Shown here: piece after piece, positions 7,801 to 14,468 of the stretch | Layout: the number at the start of each line of letters is the position of its first letter | Position numbering within the stretch: the first letter of the stretch is position 1 | DNA from: an uncultured Actinomycetes bacterium | Lineage (GTDB): Bacteria > Actinomycetota > Actinomycetes > S36-B12 | DNA: 15,213 bases | Direction of reading: 5' to 3' | Assembly (NCBI GenBank): GCA_913061025.1 | Contig: CAJXUJ010000018.1 | Location: forward strand, 1-15,213 | Translations under genes and position numbers: made by a program | The notes under the pieces: generated by a model | What the model was told of the DNA's origin: nothing | The model's input: the letters and a program-made list of their open reading frames with translations, nothing else | The model's database searches: none

Positions 7801-8352
7801 CTCTACGTCCGCCTGGTCGGCGAAGCTCTCGCGGAACACAAGGCAGGCTCGGGGGACGGCGAGACCGAGACGGCCGAGGTGAAGGTGGAGCTTCCTATCA
7901 CCGCCCACATTCCCGAGGCTTATGTCCCCGCGGAGCGTCTGCGGCTGGAGGCCTACAAGCGCCTGGCCGATGCTCACACCGAGGAGCAAGTGGACGAGGT
8001 GGCAGCCGAGTTGGTCGATCGCTACGGGCCTCTACCGGTGGAGACCCAGACGCTCGTCGCGGTGGCCCGCTTCCGGGTGCATTGCCGAGAAGCTGGAATC
8101 GAGGAGGTCATCGCGCAGGGGAACGGGATCCGACTCCACCCCGTGGAACTTCCCGAATCCGCGCAGATGCGGATAACCCGCCTGTACCCGCGCACCACGC
8201 TCAAGCCCGCCGTCCGTACGATCATCGTGCCGCGACCGACAGCGGGCTCCGCGATCGGTGCAGCACCCCTGAAAGACCACGAATTGCTGACGTGGGCGGA
8301 TGAACTGGTGAAGGCCATTCGTGGTGTTCCGGTTCAGACCTCTGGTCAGTAG
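4822..8352 (+). CDS. mfd: Transcription-repair coupling factor Mfd
   Basis: Mfd recognises RNA polymerase stalled at DNA damage, pushes it off by ATP-driven translocation and recruits UvrA for excision repair. At 1176 residues it is full length. Residues 1 to about 480 are the UvrB-like and linker region. The RNA-polymerase-interaction domain starts near 490 (LKAGDFVVHEQHGVGKYIEM). The superfamily 2 translocase has Walker A GDVGYGKT (648-655), the DEEQ box (749-752) and motif VI QLRGRVGR (918-925). The C-terminal TRCF domain lies around 1020-1110 (ELPITAHIPEAYVPAERLRL). The start is GTG 4822 inside the cysQ stop, with GGAGG at 4807-4811. TTA codons, including Leu919, show that TTA is not avoided here. 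The neighbouring lipoprotein gene starts 34 bases after the stop. Confidence 0.98.
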   Translation: MSLQGLNQLLDRYPPIIRIGELAADSSAELIDVHSLAAAHPLVVATIRRSSDAPVLVLTATGSGADSLAASLSDFLPDSRIATFPSWETLPHERLSPSLDTVGRRTRVLRRLAHPNEDDELLQPIDIVVASVRAALQPVMRAIAEAEPVRLREGDSAVLTEVVDRLVELGYERVDLVERRGQVAVRGGIVDVFPSTEEHAVRVEFWGDEVDGIRYFAVADQRSLEPVSHGLLATPVRELLLTDEVRARARELATHVPGIADMCGQIAEGVAVEGMESLSALFDSEMSTLVEYLPRGSQVAVSEPERVSTRAADVLRTAEEFLEAGWHSAAVGADVPIDIEPAAYRTLPELQAIAVARGCGWWELNPLRSPDPDVDLGASVPEDYRGEAEVAFSDFRGWLAEGRTVVVTANGKGPLERLAEEMAGVDLSARVEADPDLDSPGVVHLVRSHLSRGFVLPELAVVTETDLLGQRSTGKDTSKLPSRRRKTIDPLTLKAGDFVVHEQHGVGKYIEMIRRTVQGAEREYLIIEYAPSKRGQPADRLFLPMDQLDLITRYVGGESPSLHRLGGSDWAKTKGRARKAVRQIAGELVRLYAARQASTGHAFAPDTPWQGELEDAFEYVETPDQLACIDEVKRDMERVTPMDRLICGDVGYGKTEIAVRAAFKAVQDGKQVAVLVPTTLLVQQHLSTLSERYAAFPIRVAALSRFTSDKERKETLQGITDGSVDIVIGTHRLLTPEVRFKDLGLVIIDEEQRFGVEHKEHLKALRANVDVLAMSATPIPRTLEMAVTGIREMSVIQTPPEERHPVLTYVGPYDDKQITAAIRRELLRDGQVFFVHNRVESIDRAAKRVQDLVPEARIAVAHGQMPESRLEQVIVDFWNKDIDVLVCTTIVESGIDIANANTLIVDRADTFGLSQLHQLRGRVGRSRERAYAYLLYDPNKPLTETAHERLATIAQRTDLGSGMQIAMKDLEIRGAGNLLGGEQSGHIADVGFDLYVRLVGEALAEHKAGSGDGETETAEVKVELPITAHIPEAYVPAERLRLEAYKRLADAHTEEQVDEVAAELVDRYGPLPVETQTLVAVARFRVHCREAGIEEVIAQGNGIRLHPVELPESAQMRITRLYPRTTLKPAVRTIIVPRPTAGSAIGAAPLKDHELLTWADELVKAIRGVPVQTSGQ
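4852..4869 (+). other. Perfect hairpin near the 5' end of mfd
   Basis: GATCGGT (4852-4858) and ACCGATC (4863-4869) are perfect inverted repeats around the four-base loop ATCC, starting 30 bases into the mfd coding sequence. The structure could slow or shape early translation of a gene that is probably fed by the cysQ ribosomes, or it could be chance. Only the repeat is seen. Confidence 0.3.
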
Positions 8353-8386
8353 CAAGTCGAACACGCGAGTGAGGATGGATCGACCG

Positions 8387-8989
8387 ATGGTGAGCAGTCG
8401 TAAGTTGGGTCTGGCGGGTGCCGTCCTGGCAACCGCGCTGGTGGCAAGTGGGTGCGCATCGGCCACACCGGGGGCTGCTGCCATCGTGGGAGACACCCGG
8501 ATCACCGAGCGCGAACTCACCCAGCAGGTGGAAGAGGTTCTCAAGGCTCAGGGGCGTCCCGTTGATTCGGCATCCGAGGCCCTCGTGGTCACCACGTTGG
8601 ATCGAATGATCACCTCGCAGTTGGTCGAGCAAATTGCGAAAGAACAAGGCATCACGATCACCCAGGGTGAGTTGGACGCGACCATCGCCAATTACGCGGA
8701 GGCATCGGGTGGGCGGCAAGCCTTCGAGGATGCGTTGCTCGCCCAGGATCTGGCTCCGGACGATATTGAAGAACTGTTCCGCGTGAACATCCTTGCCCAG
8801 AAGATGGGCATGATCTTGGACCCGGGTGGTACCCCCGAAACACAGTCGGCGTCGATCTTCGCCGCGGTCGCTGCCTACAGCGAAGAGGTCGGAACCGAAG
8901 TGAGTCCGCGTTATGGATCGTGGGATCCGGCCGGCCTGGTTGTTGGACCGGCTCCGAACGATCTGTCGGCTCCGATCCAGTTCTCCTAG
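8387..8989 (+). CDS. SurA N-terminal-domain-like lipoprotein
   Basis: This is a lipoprotein: a short basic n-region (SSRK), a hydrophobic stretch (LGLAGAVLATALVA) and a lipobox ASGC with Cys23 as the lipidated residue. The mature part (about 178 residues) starts with AAIVGDTRITERELTQQVEEV, the pattern of the SurA/PrsA N-terminal chaperone domain, followed by long helices and a C-terminal SPRYGSWDPAG motif seen in actinobacterial relatives. There is no rotamase domain, so it is more likely a chaperone-like wall protein than an isomerase. I chose ATG 8387 because it gives a compact signal peptide. ATG 8375 is possible but lies directly against GAGG (8371-8374), and GTG 8321 would overlap mfd and give an overlong leader. 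It lies between mfd and mazG; its partner is unknown. Confidence 0.82.
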   Translation: MVSSRKLGLAGAVLATALVASGCASATPGAAAIVGDTRITERELTQQVEEVLKAQGRPVDSASEALVVTTLDRMITSQLVEQIAKEQGITITQGELDATIANYAEASGGRQAFEDALLAQDLAPDDIEELFRVNILAQKMGMILDPGGTPETQSASIFAAVAAYSEEVGTEVSPRYGSWDPAGLVVGPAPNDLSAPIQFS

Positions 8990-8996
8990 CCGGCGC

Positions 8997-9659
8997 ATGA
9001 CCAAGCGTGGAGAGCGCGTCCTCGACCTTGTCGAGGTAATGGATCGTCTGCGTTCACCCGGTGGCTGTCCGTGGGATGCGCGTCAAACCCACGCCAGTCT
9101 GGTCGAGTACTTAGTCGAAGAGGCCTACGAAACCGTCGAGGCGATCGAGGACGGCGACGATGCCGGCCTTCGTGAGGAGCTCGGAGACCTACTCCTGCAG
9201 GTGGTCTTTCATGCCCGTATCGCGCAGGACGATGAAGGGTGGGACATTGACGATGTTGCTCAAGGCATTGTCGACAAGTTGATCCGACGCCATCCGCACG
9301 TCTTCGCCGATGCGGACGCCGACACGGCGGAGAAGGTCGAGGCGAACTGGCACGCCCTCAAGGCTCAGGAGAAGGGCCGTGAATCGGTGACGGACGGCAT
9401 TCCCGAACATCTCCCGGCGCTCCTGCGTGCATCGAAGGTTCATTCACGCAGTGCGTCGTTGGGCGAAAACCTGCCCGAGGTCGCGCGGATGGAGCAGGCC
9501 GAGGAGATCCTCGACGCGGTGGAGACCGAAGAAGAACTTGGGGATGTGCTACTCGCGGTCGCATCCCTGGCCCGTTCGCGAGACTGGGACGCCGAGGGTG
9601 CATTGAGACAGGCTGTCCGACGTCGCATCCAGGCAATCGTTGAGGTTGAACGCTCGTGA
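8997..9659 (+). CDS. mazG: Nucleoside triphosphate pyrophosphohydrolase MazG
   Basis: MazG hydrolyses (d)NTPs to NMPs and pyrophosphate, cleaning damaged nucleotides; in mycobacteria it is linked to oxidative-damage survival. The N-terminal domain has the family hallmark CPWDARQTHASL (24-35), the EExxE helix EEAYE (41-45) and the EExxD element EELGD (60-64), which bind magnesium. A second domain follows with an EELGD (179-183), but its first helix reads EQAEE (166-170) instead of EExxE, so it may be structural only. The length of 220 residues is shorter than E. coli MazG (263). The frame is open further upstream, but ATG 8997 gives the conserved N-terminus and starts 7 bases after the lipoprotein stop. 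The stop overlaps the next start as GTGA. Confidence 0.94.
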   Translation: MTKRGERVLDLVEVMDRLRSPGGCPWDARQTHASLVEYLVEEAYETVEAIEDGDDAGLREELGDLLLQVVFHARIAQDDEGWDIDDVAQGIVDKLIRRHPHVFADADADTAEKVEANWHALKAQEKGRESVTDGIPEHLPALLRASKVHSRSASLGENLPEVARMEQAEEILDAVETEEELGDVLLAVASLARSRDWDAEGALRQAVRRRIQAIVEVERS

Positions 9660-11305
9660 ATGACGCAACGGCTGAGTTCCGGGCGTTGGCCGAATCCTGC
9701 ATCGACTCCGCGCTCGAGGCCGATCCGGTTGCTGCCACCTGGTTGGGTGACCACCGCTTCGACGACCGTTTACTGGACCAGACGGCTTCAGCTCACGACG
9801 ACCGGGCTCGGGCGATCGATGATCAGTTGACCGCTATCGATGCCATTGATGACGTCGAATTGGATGTCACGGATCTGGTGGATTTGGAGATCCTGCGCTC
9901 GAGATTGCAGCGGGAAGCGTTCGAGATCGCTGAATTGCGATCGGCCCAGTGGAATCCGATGGAGTGGAATCCCGGAACCTCCCTGCACCTGCTGATGTCG
10001 CGAGATTTCGCCCCCTGGCCCGAGCGACTCCTGTCACTCGAGGGTCGCCTCCACGCCGTTCCTGAATTCTTGGAACAGGCACGAGCGACGCTCGGTGATA
10101 TGCCGCAGATCCACGTCGAGACCGCTATCGGCCAGTTGCAGGGAACCCGGGCGCTCATCGCGGACGTGATCCCCGGCGAATGCGATCGTCAGGCATCTTC
10201 GATTCCCGAATCCATTCCTGCGGCGCTCGATGCGGTTGACGAACACCTCGCTTGGCTCGAAGAGAAGTTGCCCGTCAGCACGAGAAGCCCACGGCTGAAC
10301 CAGCGGGTGTACGCGGGAGTGCTCTGGCACGCTCTCGATGACGCCACAAGCGCTAACCACCTGCTTCGAGACGCAGAAGCGCACCTCGACGCCGTTACCG
10401 AACAGCTTCGGGAGGTGGCCGCCGAGTACCTCGATGAGTCGGTGCACGCTGAGCGGGTAGTGCGTCGTGCTCTGGAATCCGTTGCGCTCGAATCACCTGT
10501 CACGAATGAAACTGTCCTGCCTCTGGTGGAGGACGCACTCCTGCGCACCACCGACTTCGTGCGGCAACATGACCTCGTCTCGATCCCGGAAACTGATACC
10601 CAGGTGATCGAAATGCCCGAAATCCACCGAGGCGTGGCTGTTGCCTACTGCGATGCACCGGGTCCGCTCGAAACGGCGTCGGTTCCGACGTACGTCGCGG
10701 TTTCACCGACCCCCGCTTCCTGGGATGCCGATCGCGTTGATTCCTTCTATCGGGAATACAACGGGACCTTGCTGCACGATCTGACCATTCACGAAGCGAT
10801 GCCCGGTCACGTGTTGCAGTTGGCGCACGCAGCACGCCTCGAATCACCGACGCGGGTCCGGAGGTTCGGTTTCAGTGGCGTCTTCGTCGAGGGGTGGGCG
10901 GTGTACGCGGAGGAGTTGCTTCTGGACCGCGGGTACGCACCGCAGGATTCACGGCGGGCGGCGTTGGCCATCCGTCTGCAGCAGTTAAAGATGCAGGCGC
11001 GGATGTCGATCAACACGATCCTCGATATCCGCGTTCACTCGATGGACATGACCGAAGAAGAGGGCCTTCGACTCATGACCTTCCGCGGATTCCAGGAAGA
11101 GGGCGAAGCGTTGGGGAAGTGGCGTCGCGCTTTGTTGACCGCGGGGCAACTTCCCACGTACTTCGTCGGATATCGGGCGGTGAAGGGCATCGCCGACGAT
11201 CTACGGGTTGTGCACCCGGACTGGAGCGATCGTCAGGTGCATGATCTGATGCTGGGACATGGATCGCCGGCACCCCGCCACCTTCGAACACTGATAGGGA
11301 TCTGA
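9656..11305 (+). CDS. DUF885 family protein, predicted zinc metallopeptidase
   Basis: This 549-residue protein matches the DUF885 family, placed in the MA metallopeptidase clan. The zinc-site signature HEAMPGH is at residues 379-385, and a downstream EGWAVYAEE motif begins at Glu412, which would supply a further ligand. The C-terminal AGQLPTYFVGYRAVKGI stretch is also typical. There is no signal peptide or membrane segment, so it is probably cytoplasmic. The N-terminal half (ALEADPVAATWLGDHRFDD near residues 19-37) is the usual family start. The substrate is not known to me; peptide hydrolysis is an inference from the clan. The GTG start overlaps the mazG stop by 4 bases, implying coupled translation. 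A lipoprotein gene starts one base after its stop. Confidence 0.88.
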   Translation: MNDATAEFRALAESCIDSALEADPVAATWLGDHRFDDRLLDQTASAHDDRARAIDDQLTAIDAIDDVELDVTDLVDLEILRSRLQREAFEIAELRSAQWNPMEWNPGTSLHLLMSRDFAPWPERLLSLEGRLHAVPEFLEQARATLGDMPQIHVETAIGQLQGTRALIADVIPGECDRQASSIPESIPAALDAVDEHLAWLEEKLPVSTRSPRLNQRVYAGVLWHALDDATSANHLLRDAEAHLDAVTEQLREVAAEYLDESVHAERVVRRALESVALESPVTNETVLPLVEDALLRTTDFVRQHDLVSIPETDTQVIEMPEIHRGVAVAYCDAPGPLETASVPTYVAVSPTPASWDADRVDSFYREYNGTLLHDLTIHEAMPGHVLQLAHAARLESPTRVRRFGFSGVFVEGWAVYAEELLLDRGYAPQDSRRAALAIRLQQLKMQARMSINTILDIRVHSMDMTEEEGLRLMTFRGFQEEGEALGKWRRALLTAGQLPTYFVGYRAVKGIADDLRVVHPDWSDRQVHDLMLGHGSPAPRHLRTLIGI

Positions 11306-11306
11306 C

Positions 11307-11915
11307 ATGAAGCGAGTGATTGCTGGTCTTGCCTGCACCGCACTTCTGCTCGTCGGATGCTCCTCATCGGATTCGGAATCATCCGCGGAGTCGACGTCGC
11401 CGTCGACGTCTGCGACCCCGAGCCCGGAGCCAACCACCCGGACGCTCACCGATTGGGCGGGGGAGGTGTGCCAGGCGCGCGATCTCCTCGAATTGCAGGT
11501 CGCGAGTGTGGCGCTGGGTCTTGACGTGGATCCGCAGGCCGGCCTTGATCAACTCCCCGAACTCAGGGCTCAGGTCGAAGGTGAAGTCGAGGTCATCCAA
11601 AGCGGGGTCGATGATCTCCTTGCCGTGGTGCGTGCGGTCCCCGAGGACTCACCCGAGGTGAGCGCTTTCGTTGGCGAAGTCGATGCACTTGTCGAATCCG
11701 CTCAGGCGTCTGCGAACGAAGCCTTGGAGCAACTGCGGAATGCGACGGAAGCGGACAATGCCCTTCTAGCCGGGGTGGCCGCTGTCCAGGCCGTCGCCGC
11801 GGCCCAGTCCGCCTACAGCGATGCCTCGGAGGCTCTGACGATTCTCAACGAGGTTCGTAATGAGTCCGGCGGACCGCTCTCCCAGGCGTTCGACAACGCA
11901 CCGGAATGTGCGTGA
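11307..11915 (+). CDS. Small lipoprotein of unknown function, helical, with two cysteines in the mature domain
   Basis: I do not recognise the family. A signal peptide (MKRVIAGLACTALLL) ends in the lipobox LVGC with Cys18 as the lipidated residue. A Ser/Thr/Pro linker (19-45) reaches out from the membrane. The remaining 155 residues are predicted to be a helical bundle rich in Ala, Glu, Val and Leu. Cys55, at the start of the bundle, and Cys201, the second-last residue, are the only other cysteines after the lipid site and could form a disulfide that closes the fold. ATG 11307 starts one base after the DUF885 stop, with AGGGA at 11296-11300 as ribosome binding site. It is the last gene of the upstream cluster and is followed by a hairpin. 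Confidence 0.82.
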   Translation: MKRVIAGLACTALLLVGCSSSDSESSAESTSPSTSATPSPEPTTRTLTDWAGEVCQARDLLELQVASVALGLDVDPQAGLDQLPELRAQVEGEVEVIQSGVDDLLAVVRAVPEDSPEVSAFVGEVDALVESAQASANEALEQLRNATEADNALLAGVAAVQAVAAAQSAYSDASEALTILNEVRNESGGPLSQAFDNAPECA

Positions 11916-11925
11916 TCGGGTCGTG

Positions 11926-11946
11926 CAGCCCGGCATGACCGGGTTG
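11926..11946 (+). terminator. Intrinsic-terminator-like hairpin after the lipoprotein gene
   Basis: CAGCCCGG (11926-11933) pairs with CCGGGTTG (11939-11946) over eight pairs, one of them G-U, around the loop CATGA. The following bases are AT-rich for this genome but are not a T-tract. It begins 10 bases after the stop of the lipoprotein gene and probably marks the end of the housekeeping cluster. Confidence 0.6.
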
Positions 11947-11947
11947 G

Positions 11948-11956
11948 TTATCCACA
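11948..11956 (+). promoter_or_regulatory. Perfect DnaA-box motif (TTATCCACA)
   Basis: The nine bases TTATCCACA match the classical strong DnaA box exactly. It lies in the 103-base gap just after the terminator hairpin and 62 bases before the exporter adaptor start. There is only one box and no dnaA or dnaN nearby, so it is not an origin. It could bind DnaA as a transcription regulator or titration site, or be chance. Confidence 0.35.
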
Positions 11957-11992
11957 ATTAATGAGATCCGAACACCCCTGAGGTGACGTAGC

Positions 11993-11998
11993 TACCGT
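11993..11998 (+). promoter_or_regulatory. Weak -10 candidate for the exporter operon
   Basis: TACCGT fits the TANNNT pattern and lies 20 bases before the adaptor start codon, but no clear -35 is visible upstream. The best ribosome binding site is the weak CAGG at 12007-12010. A promoter somewhere in 11947-12018 is expected because of the preceding hairpin; this exact box is uncertain. Confidence 0.2.
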
Positions 11999-12018
11999 TC
12001 ATCAGGCAGGCTCATTGC

Positions 12019-13776
12019 ATGAAACGTCGCACCCTGTGGGTGAATCTGGCTATCGGCGCGGTCATCGTCGTCGTTCTTGGCCTGATCGTGGTCTCGTTGA
12101 GGCCGGGCGAGGAGCCGGTTGATCAACGCACCGTGACGGCATCGCGTGGAGACGTCTCCTCGACCGTCACCGCGAGCGGCACGGTCGAGCGAGCCGGCGT
12201 GGTCGAACTCGCGTTCACGTCGGGCGGCACCATCACCTCGGTCGACGTCGAGCCCGGTGATTCCGTTGTTTCCGGTGATGTGCTCGCAACGGTCGATGAC
12301 ACCGCCGCGCTCCAGCAACTTGCGTCTGCAGAGTCAAGCCTCGCGCAAGCGGTCCAGGGTGCTGCGTCCAGCGATGCTTCTATCGCGAGCGCGAGTGCCA
12401 CGCTCTCGGACGCCAAGCGGGTCGCGAAACAAACCAACAAGCGAAACAAGCTGGCGGTCGATCAGGCCCAGGAGTCTCTCACCGTCGCGCAGGACCTCTG
12501 GGATGAAAGTTGCCTGGATCCGAACAACAATCTGTGTCCTAATCCGTCGGCGCAAACACAACTGCGAGCAGCCCAGGCGAGCGTGGACTCGGCGCAACGA
12601 GCCTTCGATACGGCGGTGGAGAACGCAGCCAATAACGCCATCGGTTACGACATCGCCGTTAACCAAGCGGGCGAGTTGCTCACGCAGCGCCAAAACCAGG
12701 AGAACAGCGCCTGTGAGGGAACTGGTTCTGGTACGTCGGTGTGCACCAGTGCGCAGACCGCAACCGTCACGGCTCGCCAGGCGTACGACAACGCGATCCG
12801 CGCTCGGACCACCGGCTTGCTCGTGGACCAGCAGGCCCAGCAGGCAGCCTCGTTGAGCCTGGCCAGCGCGAACGTCGCATTGCAGAAGGCGCAGACCGAC
12901 CTCCGCAAAGCAGGCGAGGACGCCGTTCGCTCGGCCCGTCAAGCTCTGGAAACCGCCGAACGCGTCTACGAGCAGGGCAAGGTTGCCGGAGAGCAGTCGG
13001 TTCGCAGTGCGCAGTCGGCTTTGACCTCGGCCCTCGCGGCTCGCGAAACCGTTGAACTTCCCGATGGGGAGGAACTGACCTCGGCGCAAGCAGCGATTGC
13101 TGCTGCGCAGACCGGTGTCGCGGTCGCCGAACAGGCCGTCGAGGACACCGCACTCGTTGCGCCGCTGGCCGGCGTGATCGGCCAGGTTCCCTACGTGGTG
13201 GGCGAAGTCGCAACCGCCTCGGCCGCGACGGGTGGCATCACGATCCTCCCGGACGGCCCCCTAGAAGTCGTTGCTGACTTCGCGGAGTCTGATGCCTCCG
13301 GCGTGACGGTCGGTGCCCCGGCGACGGTGACCTTCGACGCTTTGGCAGGAGCGGAAGCGCAGGGGACGGTCGTTGCGATCGATCCGGTCGCCACCACGGG
13401 TGCCACGGGACTGGTTACCTACCGGGTCCGCATCCAGGTTCCGGACGCACCCGAAGCTGTCCGTGAGGGAATGACGGCATCCGTCTCGGTGCTTGTCGCA
13501 GAAGCGACGGATGTCCTCGTGGTGCCGGAGGGTGCGATCACCGGCTCCGGTGAATCCGCGTCGGTGCTTCTGCAGGGACCCGAGGGTGAGGCCACTCCCG
13601 TTCGGGTGACGCTCGGTCTCCAGGGAGACAACGGAACCGAGGTGACGGCCGGCATCGACGAGGGTGATGTCCTCGTCATCCCCTCGGCCGACGATCTTTC
13701 CTTCCCCGAGGGTGGCGTTCCGGGATCCGGTCGCGACCCCGATCCGGACGGTCCGTTCGGTGGGGGCGGGGAGTAG
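12019..13776 (+). CDS. HlyD/MacA-family exporter adaptor (periplasmic-adaptor-like subunit)
   Basis: This is the adaptor of an ABC exporter: anchored in the membrane by one N-terminal segment (about 6-27) with the rest outside. The first half of the lipoyl-like domain is at 48-93 (VEPGDSVVSGDVLATVDD), and its second half resumes near 378 (LVAPLAGVIGQVPYVVGEVA). Beta-barrel and membrane-proximal domains follow to about 560, then a Gly/Pro-rich tail (GVPGSGRDPDPDGPFGGGGE). Between the lipoyl halves lies an Ala/Gln-rich helical region of about 280 residues, much longer than a usual MacA hairpin. Within it are two cysteine pairs in Gly/Asn/Pro-containing loops: Cys165/Cys173 and Cys232/Cys242. 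These loops may be disulfide-closed turns between helices. At 585 residues it is long for the family. Its stop overlaps the ATPase start by one base. The substrate is unknown. Confidence 0.88.
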   Translation: MKRRTLWVNLAIGAVIVVVLGLIVVSLRPGEEPVDQRTVTASRGDVSSTVTASGTVERAGVVELAFTSGGTITSVDVEPGDSVVSGDVLATVDDTAALQQLASAESSLAQAVQGAASSDASIASASATLSDAKRVAKQTNKRNKLAVDQAQESLTVAQDLWDESCLDPNNNLCPNPSAQTQLRAAQASVDSAQRAFDTAVENAANNAIGYDIAVNQAGELLTQRQNQENSACEGTGSGTSVCTSAQTATVTARQAYDNAIRARTTGLLVDQQAQQAASLSLASANVALQKAQTDLRKAGEDAVRSARQALETAERVYEQGKVAGEQSVRSAQSALTSALAARETVELPDGEELTSAQAAIAAAQTGVAVAEQAVEDTALVAPLAGVIGQVPYVVGEVATASAATGGITILPDGPLEVVADFAESDASGVTVGAPATVTFDALAGAEAQGTVVAIDPVATTGATGLVTYRVRIQVPDAPEAVREGMTASVSVLVAEATDVLVVPEGAITGSGESASVLLQGPEGEATPVRVTLGLQGDNGTEVTAGIDEGDVLVIPSADDLSFPEGGVPGSGRDPDPDGPFGGGGE

Positions 13777-14468
13777 TGACCCCCGTCGTCCAGATGCAAG
13801 ACATCACCAAGGTCTACGGCGAAGGTGAAGCCGAAGTCCGGGCCGTGGATGGTGTCTCGCTGACGGTCGAGTCCGGCGAATACGTCGCGATCATGGGTGC
13901 GTCGGGCTCTGGTAAGTCGACGTTGATGAACATCATTGGCGCTTTGGACGTCGCAACCTCTGGTGTCTACAAGATCGATGGCGTGGACATTGGTGACCTC
14001 GACGACGACGCCCTCTCGCTGGTGCGCAACCGACGAATCGGATTCATCTTCCAGGCGTTCAATCTCATCCCACGGATGAGCGCTGTAGCCAACGTTGAAC
14101 TGCCGCTCATGTATCGGGGGGTCCGTCGATCGGAGCGCAGACGTCGCGCACTGACCGCCCTGGAGAAGGTCGGCCTTGGGGATCGATCCCACCACCAGCC
14201 GAATGAACTGTCCGGTGGTCAGCAGCAGCGCGTTGCGGTGGCGCGTGCTCTAGCGATGGAGCCGTCGTTGATGTTGGCGGATGAGCCGACGGGAAACCTC
14301 GATTCCAAATCAACGGCGGATGTCCTCGATCTGCTTGACGAAATCCACGACGAAGGCAAGACGATCGTCATCATCACGCACGAAGATGAGGTTGCGGCTC
14401 GAGCGGATCGAGTGATCACTCTTCGCGATGGTCGTATCGAGTCCGATGTCCTGGCGGCGCTGCGATGA
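13776..14468 (+). CDS. ABC transporter ATP-binding protein, MacB/LolD type
   Basis: This is the ATPase of the exporter, working on the cytoplasmic face of the membrane. In 230 residues it has Walker A GASGSGKST (41-49), the Q-loop Gln93 (FIFQAFNLIP), the signature LSGGQQQRVAVARALA (145-160), Walker B LMLADEPTGNLD (165-176) and the switch His202. The sequence GFIFQAFNLIPRMSAVANVELPL is typical of the MacB/LolD/FtsE group that pairs with FtsX-like permeases. It has no cysteine. GTG 13776 shares one base with the adaptor stop (TAGTG) and follows a purine-rich stretch (GGGGGCGGGGAG) that can serve as ribosome binding site. The stop overlaps the permease start as ATGA, so all three subunits are probably made together. 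Confidence 0.95.
   Translation: MTPVVQMQDITKVYGEGEAEVRAVDGVSLTVESGEYVAIMGASGSGKSTLMNIIGALDVATSGVYKIDGVDIGDLDDDALSLVRNRRIGFIFQAFNLIPRMSAVANVELPLMYRGVRRSERRRRALTALEKVGLGDRSHHQPNELSGGQQQRVAVARALAMEPSLMLADEPTGNLDSKSTADVLDLLDEIHDEGKTIVIITHEDEVAARADRVITLRDGRIESDVLAALR

Noticed and set aside
8913..8996. Upstream extension of mazG to 8913
   Set aside because: It would overlap the lipoprotein gene by about 77 bases and adds Arg-rich residues absent from the MazG family; ATG 8997 fits the family start.
8222..9004. Minus-strand open frame of 260 codons opposite the SurA-N-like lipoprotein
   Set aside because: It covers a supported lipoprotein gene with signal peptide and lipobox, and its own product shows no recognisable domain.
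11916..12018. Replication origin at the DnaA-box motif
   Set aside because: There is only one box, no AT-rich unwinding region of useful length and no dnaA, dnaN or parAB genes nearby.
12334..13089. Minus-strand open frame of 251 codons opposite the adaptor helical region
   Set aside because: The + strand frame is a continuous HlyD-type protein; the antisense frame reflects the repetitive Ala/Gln codons.
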